A stretch of DNA of 64,000 nt from Gnetum montanum (taxonomy: Eukaryota; Streptophyta; Gnetopsida; Gnetales; Gnetaceae): NCBI GenBank assembly GCA_015680685.1, contig MNCI01033545.1, forward strand, positions 25,802-89,801. Direction: 5' to 3'. Positions 1 through 10,292 of this stretch are shown one piece after another. Position numbers and translations under genes: made by a program. Position 1 is the stretch's first letter; each line of letters starts with the position of its first letter. Below the pieces are notes generated by a model. That model had not been told where the DNA came from and ran no database searches. It worked only from the letters and a program-made list of their open reading frames with translations.

Positions 1-531
1 TTCTTTGTCATTGGATCCATTCTTACTAGAGCCAAGATTGTGAATTGTGGACTACAAGTTTTGGTTTTGACCTCTATCACTAAAGTCAAAGAGAGGAATT
101 TCACTAAATGGAAAAACCCTAGAGAAGGATTCCCCACCATCATTTTGGTATAGTAGGAATGGGGAATCATTAAATCCTTTTCCCTTCATGAATTCATGAT
201 GTTGCTCTAACTGGCGATCCTAGAGACGTTGTGCCTCTATGGGATGATAATCCTTAGCATCACTGTCTTACACAACATACTCAACATGATGTTCCTGAAG
301 ACCCAAACAGATAAATTCTTGGTAAAGCATTGTAGGAACAAATTGATCAAGCGGCAACACAATGTTGCCCTCCATGTCACACCACCGCAACTATTCATCC
401 TGATGTAGGATGAAGGTGAAATTGGGTATATACTCATTAGAATGAGCATATACCATCTAATATTGCTAAGGCACCAACTAATGAGCTTTATCAGACTTGG
501 GTAGAGAATCGCTCTTGTGAGAAGAAGACAT
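1..531 (-). pseudogene. Element Z: decayed gag-side reading frame, cut by window edge
   Basis: This lies directly inside the Z primer-binding site. The minus strand has an ATG at 531-529 followed by a Met-Ser-Ser-Ser start, the same kind of start seen in the gag frames of A1 and A2. The frame is broken by several stops within 200 codons. I do not see the usual gag core, so its identity as gag rests mainly on position (about 140 bases from the primer site). The rest of the element lies left of the window. Confidence 0.5.
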
Positions 532-672
532 TTTATGTTAGAAAAATAAAAATCACAGTGTGCTTCTAAATACTGTTGTAGTAATCTTAAGATGTGATAT
601 GACTCTAAGGTTCATTTCAATGATTTAAATAATTTCACTAGGTCCTAAATAGTGCATAAAACAACCAAAAGG

Positions 673-690
673 TCCCTGGCAACAGTACCA
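673..690 (-). other. Primer-binding site of element Z (tRNA-Asp type)
   Basis: The 18 bases next to the LTR match the 3' end of plant tRNA-Asp (tccccggcaacggcgcca as written on the plus strand) at 14 of 18 positions. One base separates it from the LTR edge, the normal spacing. It shows that Z is read on the minus strand and that the adjacent LTR is its 5' LTR. Confidence 0.7.
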
Positions 691-691
691 A

Positions 692-1501
692 TGATGAGGG
701 GTGAGGTACCCCTACGTCCAACCATACAAATCACTAAGGCATTTATGCACAATTGGGTTGAATTTCATGGACCTATAGTTCTCCAGTACACTAGTTCTTT
801 TAGGAAGTGAAATGGGCATTGAGAATGTTCATTGTCTTCCCAACTATACTTGTGAAGTTCAAGGGAATGGTTTAAATGTAGTTGAGGTACATGATTTTTT
901 TTATTTTATGTTTTATAATTTTGATCACCTACAACAAGAATGAAAGGTAAAGTAATTTAAGATCTAATTCATCTATTACCTAGCTAGCCTAACACAAGTA
1001 ACCGTCCCACTTTCTTGGACATGTCTTGAACACATATAGTGTTATTGGGCTACCAAACATTAGGCGTTGCCAAGTTACCAAGTACTATATGTATGCTTGA
1101 AGTGATTGCGCTTGTGTTCATTCACTGCTAGAAAGTAATTTCTTAATTCAAATGCATTGAAGTAAAGTGCATGAAAGTAAAGTACATTAAAAGAAACATT
1201 AATCTATTCTCAACACTGCAAGGATTGTCAAAAGAGTTCATTTTTATTCTTGTCACATTGCTGCACTCAGGTACATCAATGCTCAAACAAAGAATCGTAC
1301 ACACTTAGACTCCTTCTGTGGGCACTTAGAAAATATTCTAACTTTGGAGAAAATAAACTACAAGAGCTTCACTATTCTAACTAAAAACTAACAAAAACTC
1401 ATGAAAAACTAATGCCAAATTAGGAGCCCAAGAATTATATTTATAGGCCATCATATACCCCCTAATGTCAAATACTCGATGTTGCATCATGCACTTCATC
1501 A
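692..1501 (-). mobile_element. Element Z 5' LTR
   Basis: On the plus strand it starts TGATGAGGGGTGAGG and ends CTTCATCA. It carries the family's gtacccctac and aaccatac blocks near the start. On the minus strand a TATAAATA box lies at 1438-1445. The sequence right of 1501 resembles the inside of element A, so Z appears to have inserted into an older A-like element. The partner LTR is outside the window, so no target duplication can be checked. The right edge is inferred from the TCA terminus. Confidence 0.65.
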
Positions 1502-1898
1502 AGAATGAAAAGTATTTTAAAAAAACTAGGAAATATCAAAGAATTGCAAATGGTTTAAGAAATGGAAAAGTATAAAAGAATGAAAAGATATTAAAAAATG
1601 TGAAAATTGGTAAGAAATGTGAAAAGGCATAACAAAAAATTAGAAATTAAAAAGAAATTGTAAAAAAAATTGAAAAATGCATATTAATTCATTGATCATG
1701 ATTAGTATCTCCCCCAAGATTGAACTCATGAACAAGTGTTCAAAAAATGGGCCCTAGTTTCCCTAGATCATACACTTGAGGTTTCTCACTTACGATCCTT
1801 AGTGGCTTAGTTTTTCAATTATTGTCCAATGTATTCTTGATGGTAATTAAATTATGATCATCTAAGTCCTTAGTTCCTCTTTATGTTGGTGTATGATT
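1502..1898 (-). mobile_element. Fragment of an A-type element (T-rich tract and post-gag frame)
   Basis: This matches the stretches at 13728-14125 and 38900-39310 inside A1 and A2. It contains the A-rich (minus-strand T-rich) tract at 1502-1690, the purine motif at about 1706-1722, and the start of the short post-gag reading frame. It stops abruptly at about 1898, where X1 gag sequence begins. Confidence 0.7.
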
Positions 1899-3740
1899 GT
1901 GGTTTAATGCATAAGCCACAAACTCCTTGAACTGTGACATTATTGGGTAACAACCTTTTGTAATGGTAGTAGTCATCCCTTGCATCTCTTTTATTTCTTT
2001 TACCTTTTTTCTTCACTCTTCCTTTTTCTTATTTCTCCTCCACAACATTGAGTGTCATTTGGACTTTTACATCAATTGAATCCCACATTTTATCAAACTT
2101 TGTCAAAATTTTAGTAATTGAATTTTGAATGGGAAAGACCTTTCTCTACACTACCTTATCTAGTGATGCTCCTTCATTAGGTTTACATAGGCATATCTTC
2201 TTTATGCATATTAAGGGATCCCTATTATACTCCTTTGTACTTTCTCTCTTCTTTAGTTGAACTTCTTTCTTTGCTACCTAATTAATTAACCTTTCAATTT
2301 GATGGGCTCTTATCTCAAATAATCTCCTTTATGCATAAACCCTAAGACTCTCTTTTGACTTGTTGCAAAGTCTATCTATGACATGGTGTAGTTGCTCCCT
2401 TTAAGAAAAGTCATGGCATAGGCATCTATGACAAAGAGAATAGCATCTTCCCAAGGCTGCCTTAAGGAACTCATGGTTACCTTATCTTCACCCTTGAATT
2501 TGCTTCCTCAAATTGGACACCCTTGAGTAGGTCTAATAATTTTCATTAAATAATTCCAATGTCATAATCTATTTCCTAATAGACTGCAATTCTAAGGACT
2601 AGTACCAAATTTTATCTTTTTTGATGATTGTCCTTTTGGAAAATTTTTAGCTTTTTCAATTCCTTCTCAATACTCTGCAAGGTGCATGCATTATGGAAGA
2701 CATGTAAGTAATGTTAAATGTCTACGTTCTAATGTCCCTTAAACTTTGAAATGTCGTTCATATCTAATCTTTTAATCCTGCTATCCCTTTGATGCTTAGT
2801 TAAGATGTAAATTAACTCCTAGATGTTTATCATGCTTCTAGTGATAAGAAATGGTTCAACATAATCATATTGGTTCTTATAGTCCATATCTTAATCATAT
2901 CTTCCTTAGTGTCACTTGATTTTCCTTCTTTCATAATGGTTTTCTTCTTCTTGTTCACATTTAACCTCCCTTCTACTATCCCTGTAATGCTCCCTTCTAT
3001 CATCTTCGCCTTACCTATGATCATTTCCCCTACTACCCTAGCCATGTTCACCCTTGTCAAAGCTTGAAAATGATGCTGAAGAAGTGATGGTGAAGATCTA
3101 GGAGAGTTATGATAGCTTGCTCTCCCCCTATGATCTTTTTGATGCTCTTTTACCTATCTACTAGAAGACCTTGGCCTTGAGGTACCCCTTATTTTGGGTC
3201 TTATTCTTCTCTTACCTTAGTTGCTTACTAAGGTTGAACATAACCAAGGATGATTCATATCATCTCCACTATGGGGTGGAGGATTTTAGCATTGACATCT
3301 ACCAAATTGGTACCATGTATCTTTCTTTTTTTATTACAAAGTTAGATGAATGGAAGCCCCCTTCCCTTTGGAAACCTCATAGTAAGCTTTCATGAACTAA
3401 TTCTTGCATAATTGAGACTCCTTGGGTTTGTAATCTCAAGAGATTTCATCAATGGCTTCATAGTTTAGGGCTGCTACATCAAGCCCTAGTTTCATCAATC
3501 CTACCATGAGCACTGATGACACTAATCAATTAGTTGGCAACAAAATGTTTCCCTAGAAGTCTCTACATTGCATCTATTGATTTGGCAAAGTATGAAGGTA
3601 AATTCTGGATGGTAAGGATCTAGATGTTTGTAGACTATTTTTACTTCTTGTTACACACCATTGTTAATGCTTGTAGTCCTATCATGTGCTTTAATTGCAT
3701 CAACAACAAGTGGGGAATTTGCCTTGCAAAAAGAAAACAT
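1899..3740 (-). pseudogene. Element X, copy 1: gag pseudogene
   Basis: This is a minus-strand gag remnant of an old Ty3/gypsy-like element. Its start codon is at 3740-3738, about 120 bases inside the primer site. Recognisable pieces include the N-terminal basic region, the core with a VSNLRKQIQG-like block near 2490-2520, and the C-terminal segment ending near an ALNP-like block. Stops and frameshifts are frequent. The plus-strand reading frames here (for example 2870-3067 and 3171-3395) are antisense shadows. It corresponds to 20345-22187 in unit 2. Confidence 0.75.
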
Positions 3741-3859
3741 TGTTAATTCGCAAGTATACTTGAGAATAAAATATTATTATTTTTAACAAATGATAAATTT
3801 TGTTAAGTTCTTACAATGATCCTTGAATAATCCTATCTATCTAAAACATTGGCATTAGG

Positions 3860-3877
3860 TCCCCAACAATAGTGCTA
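3860..3877 (-). other. Degenerate primer-binding site of X copy 1
   Basis: The sequence tccccaacaatagtgcta sits one base before a TGATGA LTR start. About 12 of 18 bases agree with the tRNA-Asp 3' end. Equivalent sites are at 22307-22324 and 53647-53664. Confidence 0.55.
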
Positions 3878-3878
3878 A

Positions 3879-4330
3879 TGATGACCAATAAGGTAACTTT
3901 ATGCCTAACCATATGAATCACAAGTGTTCATACATAATCTGGTCAAATTTCATGGACTTAACTAAATAGATGTCTTAGATAACCAAGCACTAAGATACTT
4001 ATCATTTTCTTCCCAAGCACACTTATGTGAGATCAAGTTGTATGGTTATGTGTGACTAAGGAATATGATCATATTTTTATTATTATTAAAATATTTAAAG
4101 TATTACAATATTAAAGTAGTAATCTACCTAGTGTAAATGTAGAAAGTAAATCTAATATAGCTTAACATGGAGTATCCACTCCTGATTCACCCTACACATC
4201 TTAATTTATCATTCATCAATGAGTAAAAGTATAACCTCTTTTTAAGTGGTTACACTAATGCTCAAAACCATATCTGTTGATTTGAGAAACAAATAAGTTA
4301 CCATCACTCCGATGGTCCTTGAAGATTTAC
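3879..4330 (-). mobile_element. Element X LTR, copy 1 (right edge uncertain)
   Basis: It begins TGATGACCAATAAGG and continues with family LTR blocks such as cctaaccatatgaatcac. No clean terminal TCA plus target duplication could be found, so the right edge is a guess at the end of recognisable similarity. Confidence 0.45.
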
Positions 4331-5589
4331 GAACTAGCAGGCAAAAAATATGTAACACATTCTTCTAGTGATAATATTGCAATTAAGATGCTTAATTTTA
4401 TTCTTCTTAATGATCTCAATGTTGTATATGAATAATTCATTATTGAATTTACTTTGAAATTTGTGTTTGTTCAAATTCTGGGTTACTTTTCACATAATAA
4501 ATTTTCAATTCTTTTTTGAATGATGTCATGCAAAACCATAATAATATTTAAGTCACTCATGCCATGTACTATTCTTGTTTCTTCATACCTATTAAATTAG
4601 ATACTACTTCAATGGTGCATCATGCCATGAATATAAGGTTATTTATACATAAGTATAAGCATATAGTATTGATCAATTATAAGTGGACTCTAGATTTTGA
4701 TGCTTAATATAAAGAATATTTTGAGATTTCTTGTTACATTGAACTTTTTAATCTTCAAAAAATTCTTATATTTAAGTATTAGATTGCTAGCCTTCTTGGT
4801 TTCGTCAGGCATATGGATTTTATTTCCATACCATTTAATAATTATAACTGTTTTTTTAAGGTACAATCCTCTTTATTATAAAGCAAGCAAAAAATCCTAA
4901 CATTTAGCCAACTACATATTATATCTTAACTTTTCTTATTATGAAAAAGTATTTCCTTAATGCATGTTTTCTTTTTCACTTAAGTAAAATGAAGCTAAAG
5001 ATAAGAAAAACATGTTGAAGCTTAGGGTAAGGAAAATCAAGCTAATCATAAGAATATTAAAAAATAAATAGTGGTAAAGTGAGAGACCTTCCTACAAATT
5101 ATTTCATATTTACTACAAGAGGTGTTGTTCAGCCTACAATGATAGTTCATATAGAAACTTGATCCTCATCTATCAAAAATAATGTTAACACAAAGATTAA
5201 AAATAATGTTAATAAGTAGTTCATACTTAAAGGTAAAGGTTCTTTATGCAAATTTTTCCTCAAGTAGAAAAATTATGATGAACCAAAATATGTGCTTCCA
5301 TTTTCCAATGAATGTACCTTCTCTAGGTGCTAATTGCTACTTTGTTATAACTTTCCATTCCTATCTTAAATCCATTTGATATTTTGATAATTTAATTTCA
5401 AAAATGGATATTGAAAGCGATGTAAATGTTATCAAGATGAGAATCATATTTCTTAATAACAGTTAATTTTCTCCTAATTTTTCAAGATTAGTTGTATAGA
5501 TGTACATTCACCTTACTAAAAGAATGATTACTTAAGGATTTGAAATCAAAATTGTTCTACAAATTTGATTTGACATCAAATGAAAAGTT
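4331..5589. other. AT-rich spacer, no gene seen (unit 1)
   Basis: This sequence is shared with 22781-24000 and 54111-55385. Short open frames exist (for example 4697-4900 plus), but reading frames are not preserved among the three copies. The right part may include decayed upstream LINE sequence. I see nothing else that I can name. Confidence 0.5.
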
Positions 5590-7012
5590 GCATTTGTAAA
5601 ATTGGAAAGGACATTTTGGATGAAACAAAAGGAAAAATGTACATTCCGAAAGAGATATGATGGTCAAGTAAATAAGTACAACACACTATCTAAAAAGATG
5701 GGAAAAATGCTTCAAAGAATGACAAAATCCTAGAAACCAAAATGATAGTCTAATGTACAAAATGGTGAAGGTGAAAAAATTAACACCAACCAAAGCAAAA
5801 TATAAGGCATTAGATGATTTTTATGAGAAGATGGAAACAAATGAAAGAGAAAACCCTATATGCAAATAGGCAAAAATTAGAAACTAGAAATATAAAGATA
5901 ATGACAATGTTAAAAATAATGAAAGAATTTTGGTAAAAGACAAGAAATTTGGATATCCAAAAAATTTAATTTTAAATATTATTAAATGAATAATTTCTAG
6001 TTGGATTCCAAAATCTTGGGGAGATGATGGGAGAACTTCCTTGTTTATTGTTGTTATGAATGAATCAACTAAGAGAGTAAAGGATCATTACTTAGAGCTT
6101 TAATGCTCATCTTTCCAAGCGAGCTCGCGAGAGGGTTAATGGATAAGCACAAGCCTAACCTCTTTGAGTAGCTACATCAAGCTTGAACTCATAACGTCTA
6201 ACTTGAGCAATGAGTACCATACCATCACTCCAAATGATGGTCATTGGATAAGTTAAAAAAGAGAATGTGTGATGAGATCCCTTGGTGTGTGTTGTTTGTA
6301 TACAACATTGTATTGGTGAATACAATGTAAATAAATATTGCATCTAAAATGGAAAAGTGAAGACGTTCTCTAGAATCAATATGTTTAAAAAATAGTAGAA
6401 GACTAAACACATGGAATGTAAGTTTAATAATGGTATAAACAAGCATGAAATAGATGTAATAATTCAAAACCAAAGAGCTCTTCAATGTAAATAGTTTTCC
6501 TACCTTATATCAATGCTCCAAGTAGATAATAAAATTGAAAAGGATGTATGAAATAGGATTGAAGATGGATGGTCAAAATGAAAAGAAGTTAGTGATATTC
6601 TATGCACCAAAGGAATCCCAATAAAACTAAAAGGAAATTTTACAAGATAAAAACCAATTCTACTATTTTATATAGTGGCAAATGTTGTTTCATATAAAAT
6701 AGGCATGAAAAACAAATAAATATGATAGAAATGAAAATGCTTACATAAATGGTCAATGTTAAAAGAATGGTAAATTAGATAAGATAGACATCAAAGAAAT
6801 ACTTGCAGTAAATTCTATTTCAAATAAGTTATAAGAATAACATTGTAAAAATATTACATAATGAGTCTACCTCACGATTCTAAGAAAGCCCCCAAAAGGA
6901 AGACCACAAAACACATAGAGAAAAAAAATAATTGAAGATAATATTGAAAAATTATTAATCGGAAAGTCAATCCCACTTTGTTGGGACAAGGCTGGGATGA
7001 AAATGATTATGG
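5590..7012 (+). mobile_element. Decayed RTE-like LINE, copy 1 (internally deleted)
   Basis: Plus-strand translation across several frames gives, in the order seen in RTE-type LINE proteins: a linker with DETKGK and KYKALDDFYEKMETNE (5780-5850), an ERILVKD block (about 5925-5945), a YLF-like reverse-transcriptase block (SLFIVVMNEST, about 6035-6070), then EIPWCVLF followed by the decayed catalytic box (VYNI at 6298-6309, where functional copies have ADD plus a hydrophobic residue). Next come an IPIKLKGNF block (about 6615-6640) and a GRP-like end. The 3' end (about 6970-7012) reads ttgttgggacaaggctggga followed by an ATG/ATT-rich tail. A large part between ILVKD and YLF is missing. It is clearly dead and the same deletion occurs in all copies. 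Confidence 0.75.
6086..6270. repeat. 185-base insert splitting LINE reverse transcriptase, copy 1
   Basis: The LINE frame runs up to a GAT codon at 6083-6085 and resumes at GAT 6271-6273 in the same frame (…VKD | DEIPWC…). The 185 bases between have no LINE similarity. They resemble part of the X LTR at about 4195-4325 (shared blocks aacctcttt and accatcactcc). The insert has the same length at 24499-24683 and 55883-56067, so it predates the triplication. Confidence 0.6.
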
Positions 7013-7200
7013 TTGTAAAGATGTACACTAGAATAGTCATCTCTTCTTAGTGATTAGCATGTAATGCGCTCTAAATTTTTCTAATTATTAATATTATTTT
7101 TAAGATATAACACTGCTAGTGGATAAGAGCAATGATAATATAATGTAGAGTTTAATATCTTAGATAAGGAGTTATACTTAGAAATTATGTTTTTAATTAG

Positions 7201-7236
7201 TTCATCATCATCATCATCCTAGACTTATCCCAATAA
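7201..7236 (-). mobile_element. 36-base 5'-truncated retroposon tail with 15-base target duplication
   Basis: On the minus strand it reads TTGGGATAAGTCTAGGATG followed by an ATG/GAT tail, matching the 3' end of the local LINE (6978-7000). It is flanked by tatgtttttaattag at 7186-7200 and 7237-7251. The equivalent place in unit 2 (25619-25633) has this 15-mer once, with no insert. This is a clean empty/filled site pair. Confidence 0.85.
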
Positions 7237-7362
7237 TATGTTTTTAATTAGTTATTATTATAAAATCAAAAAGAGTCATAACTACAACAAAAGCATAAAT
7301 AAATATGAGAAAACTAATCAAATTAAAAAAACACTTGTTTTCATTTTTTTGTTCTTTTGGAT

Positions 7363-7452
7363 AGGGTTTAGAAAGGGGGGGTGGGGGGGTGGTCATGGTG
7401 GGCTGGGGGAAGTGGGGAGGAAGGGAGGAGGGGAAAGGAGATGGAGGTGGGA
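7363..7452 (+). repeat. G-rich tract (unit 1)
   Basis: About 90 bases contain runs of 3 to 7 Gs with short spacers, in surroundings that are otherwise AT-rich. It fits the pattern for G-quadruplex formation on the plus strand. Unit 2 has a shorter version at 25741-25826. Confidence 0.6.
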
Positions 7453-7579
7453 TATTAAGGAAATAGTGGAACTCGAAACAATTTGATTATAAATACATTC
7501 AATACATAACCAACATGATACTTTAGAAGAATATATAAAGAACATAACAATGTTAAATAACTAGTGGCTATGTCAATGT

Positions 7580-7690
7580 TAAATTCTTATGGGCATATAA
7601 CTTAGTATAGCTCATATTTATGACTTGGGTTTTTGAGGTTAAGACTCTTACCACTAAGCTAACATCTCATTTTTAGCTTAATGATAATAA
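7580..7690 (-). repeat. Possible SINE head (tRNA-like A box), copy 1
   Basis: The minus strand of 7651-7662 reads ttagcttagtgg, a perfect pol III A box, followed by taagagtc. I find no convincing B box downstream, so this is only a possible tRNA-derived SINE remnant. The equivalent A box in unit 2 is at 26033-26044. Confidence 0.35.
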
Positions 7691-8281
7691 TGTTTTACTA
7701 ATTGTTCTCATTTAATATAATAAAAGAATAATTTATTCCTCATTAAGATTCCTAATAGTAGTTATTCATAAACTCAAATGACTAAGAAGATTATTTGGAA
7801 AACATTTACATCTAGGTTGCTTAGAGAAAGGAAACCCTTCTAATATTAAAAAAATTCAATGACTTGTTTTTTATTTGTACTTGACTTAGTGTGTTAAGAT
7901 ATGAATCTATGCTCCTTTTAACAAAAAATGTGTTAATAAAAAATATTTAAAATATATAAATTTCATTATCGACTTGTAATTTATGGTTAAATTACTTTTT
8001 ATCCATTCAACTTTTAATGGCTTGAAAAATATGTAAATTTCATTGTTAACTTAATAGTTAACTTTAAAATGTTGATTTCTAAAATGCAATTGAAAAATAC
8101 AAAAGCTAATGTAGAAAGAATATTAAATTTAACAATTAGATTTAAAATGTTGGTTTCAAAAATGAATTTAGAAAAACCTTTAAAAGTAAAAAAAAAAAAC
8201 CAACTCAAAAGCACTACTAAATCAAGAAGTTAGATTTTAAGAAAGCAAATTAAATTTAGAAACTCGATTTTAAAAAAGCAT
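7691..8281. other. AT-rich 5' flank of SAUR copy 1, no gene seen
   Basis: This is nearly identical to 26060-26663 (about six differences in the last 290 bases). A 66-codon minus-strand frame here is open in both copies, but no more conserved than its surroundings, so I do not call it a gene. The stretch probably holds distal promoter sequence of the SAUR locus. Confidence 0.5.
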
Positions 8282-8309
8282 ACTGAGAGATAGCGAACGA
8301 TCTCTCAGT
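8282..8309. promoter_or_regulatory. Perfect 10-base inverted repeat at the SAUR TATA box, copy 1
   Basis: The arms actgagagat (8282-8291) and atctctcagt (8300-8309) are exact reverse complements around an 8-base loop, agcgaacg. The right arm ends in the first T of the TATA box. This could be a dimer-type protein site or a cruciform; its function is inferred only from position. Confidence 0.6.
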
Positions 8310-8318
8310 ATAAATAAA
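8309..8318 (+). promoter_or_regulatory. TATA box of SAUR copy 1
   Basis: The sequence tataaataaa lies 94 bases upstream of the pseudogene ATG. It is identical to the box in unit 2 at 26691-26700. Confidence 0.7.
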
Positions 8319-8402
8319 CACCGGTTAGAAAATTAAAGAGGAAATGCTCAATATCATTTGCATTAAAGAGGAAGTGCTGGGTATAATCTGTTAGGAGTAA
8401 GA

Positions 8403-8708
8403 ATGGCAAAGACAATGGCGAAAGATTTTAAGGAAGGTAATGCTCAAGGAGCGAAGTTCCTTTGTACGTTGGATCAGAGGATGATGCAGAGCGTGGAAAT
8501 TCATATACTAAGCCATCCTCTGATGAAAGAAACGCTGAACTACTTTACAGAAGTTGAATCTCATGCAGATGGCGGTGTGAGACTGATTTGCAGCGTAGAA
8601 TTGTTTCAGGAGATTTTGCATTAGGTTGATACCAACAATCCTTCATCCTTCCGCATCAGCCTTGAGGATTTGCTGTCAAAATCTTTTGAAGATAGAGGCA
8701 GGTCATAA
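8403..8708 (+). pseudogene. SAUR-like auxin-response gene, dead copy
   Basis: This is the counterpart of the intact gene at 26786-27145. Relative to that gene it has one inserted base near codon 8, deletions of about 10, 31 and 14 bases in the first half, and a premature TAG at 8622-8624 where the intact copy has TTG (Leu). The net length change is a multiple of three, so after a scrambled stretch of about 23 codons the frame returns at VEIHILSHPL and runs to the early stop. The conserved VPLYVG strand of the SAUR domain is lost. The original stop would be the TAA at 8706-8708. The promoter TATA box and inverted repeat are still present, so transcription is possible, but a working SAUR protein is not. 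Confidence 0.85.
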
Positions 8709-10287
8709 ATCATATTTCGGTCCGTCTCTTGTCTGGAAGAAGCAGCTAATCTATTGAAGTGTTTCCGTCCGTCTCTTCTATGGAAAGGATGGAAAGAAGC
8801 AGTAATCTGTTGAAGTCCAGATGAAGTTTTAGTTACTGTTTTATGGACTTGCTAAAAATCATGGGTTTTCTGTTAATTATCCGCCGCTTCGTCATGTTCT
8901 ATCTATGGCCATATTGAAGGAATCGACGACGCTGGCTCCAAGGGTCGTGGTTTTGAAAATTCATTGTTGACCATAAAATATTTTGTAATTTAGAGCAGAT
9001 CTTTTCTGATGTAGAAACTTTATTTTTAAGTTATTTGTTATTATAGAAGTTGTAAAACTTTTTTTTCTATACACAGGTTCTGGAATTTCTATTTATTTTC
9101 AATGATTAATATTTTTATTAAAAATTTTAAATTCATAGCAACCTCCGGATGTTTTTTATCGTATTACCTTGAAAAATGGTTTACATTTAGAAATGTTTTA
9201 AATAAAATTACCTTGAAAAATGGTTTATATCCAACCAGTAAGATTTGATTTTGGGTTTAACCCTTTTCCACTAAGTCAGGCGTGATCTTATAAATTAAAA
9301 GAATTTATTTGGTACTGTACTAAGTATTTGAAAAAAATAGGTTTTCTGACATATTTTTATTATTTTTAATAAAAGAAATAAAATTATGAAAACCTAAATT
9401 TAAATAAGTATTTCATGTGTACCTAATGTTTATTCTAAAAAGCTTTATAACCTTGAGTTTAAGGTTCATGTGTCTAGCATCTACAACTTTTTAATGTCAT
9501 ATTTCTTAAAACAGGAAAAGAAATAGAAAATATTAATATAATAATAAATCTAGATCAAGCTTGTAAACTTGCTACTTAGAAAGTTCTAGAGAGATAGAAA
9601 AGACTAATTTAAAAAAAAATCTTCAAGTTTACCAGCAAAACATTAGAAGTGGCAAACATTGAGCAAAATATCTACAAGAAGCTTTTGTTTTTGTTTTGTT
9701 ATATATATATATATAATGTTCACAAGAGCATTAATTAGCAAAAGGAAAATGAGATTACATGACTTCAGTAACCACATTGGCTTTATTACACTTAGAGTTA
9801 CCTCAAAAAAATTTGGGCTGTAAAGAGAATTGTACCATAAGAAAGGGATAACATTTAAGAAATAAGATGAATTTTGGGATGTTTCTCTTTTTTGATTTTT
9901 CTTTTAGCAATGAATTTTGTCTACTTTCCTAAGACAATGAAGGACTATTTCAAGTTATAACATTAGTTTTAGGGAGTTATACAAAACAAATATTCAAGTT
10001 ATATAGTATTGAACACATATAATATACTCAAGATTTATTGCCATTGATTTATTTTGGACAAGTTGCTTTATCTAATAGGTACTTTAACTGTAGGTAGATA
10101 TAACAAAATATTAACTTCAATTTCAATATTTTGTTAAAATATAGAAAACTATTTTTAATTTTTGAAAAGGTAAAATTTGAGAAAGTAAACCATTTTAGAA
10201 ACATTATTATAGTTGAAATTATTTTTTTTTTAACTTTCAATAATAATCAACAATATTTTATTAATATAGATTTTTAGAAAGAAGATC
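8709..10287. other. 3' flank of SAUR copy 1, no further gene seen
   Basis: This corresponds to 27146-28776. The first 300 bases are well conserved between copies (tccgtctcttgtct, gttttagttactgttttatgg) and probably include the 3' untranslated region. A TA microsatellite lies at about 9700-9716. The rest is AT-rich and without coding signs. Confidence 0.5.
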
Positions 10288-10292
10288 ACTTG

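Noticed and set aside
2830-3395. Open frames on both strands (also 21277-21842 and 45790-46283) that look conserved among units
   Set aside because: They are out-of-frame or antisense readings of X gag. The gag core can be read through them on the minus strand with stops, and conservation follows the duplication.
4697-4900. 67-codon plus-strand frame with a related frame at 54490-54726
   Set aside because: The frame is not kept in the unit 2 copy, and the third copy continues with a different C-terminus. It is AT-rich hydrophobic codons by chance.
6155-6485. Minus-strand frames (also 24607-24918 and 56079-56297) with hydrophobic residues, suggestive of membrane proteins
   Set aside because: The plus strand of the same stretch reads as LINE reverse transcriptase (EIPWC, catalytic box, TWNV). 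The minus frames are shadows.
8014-8214. 66-codon minus-strand frame also open at 26396-26596
   Set aside because: It is extremely AT-rich, and its near identity between copies equals that of the surrounding non-coding flank, so it gives no sign of protein selection.
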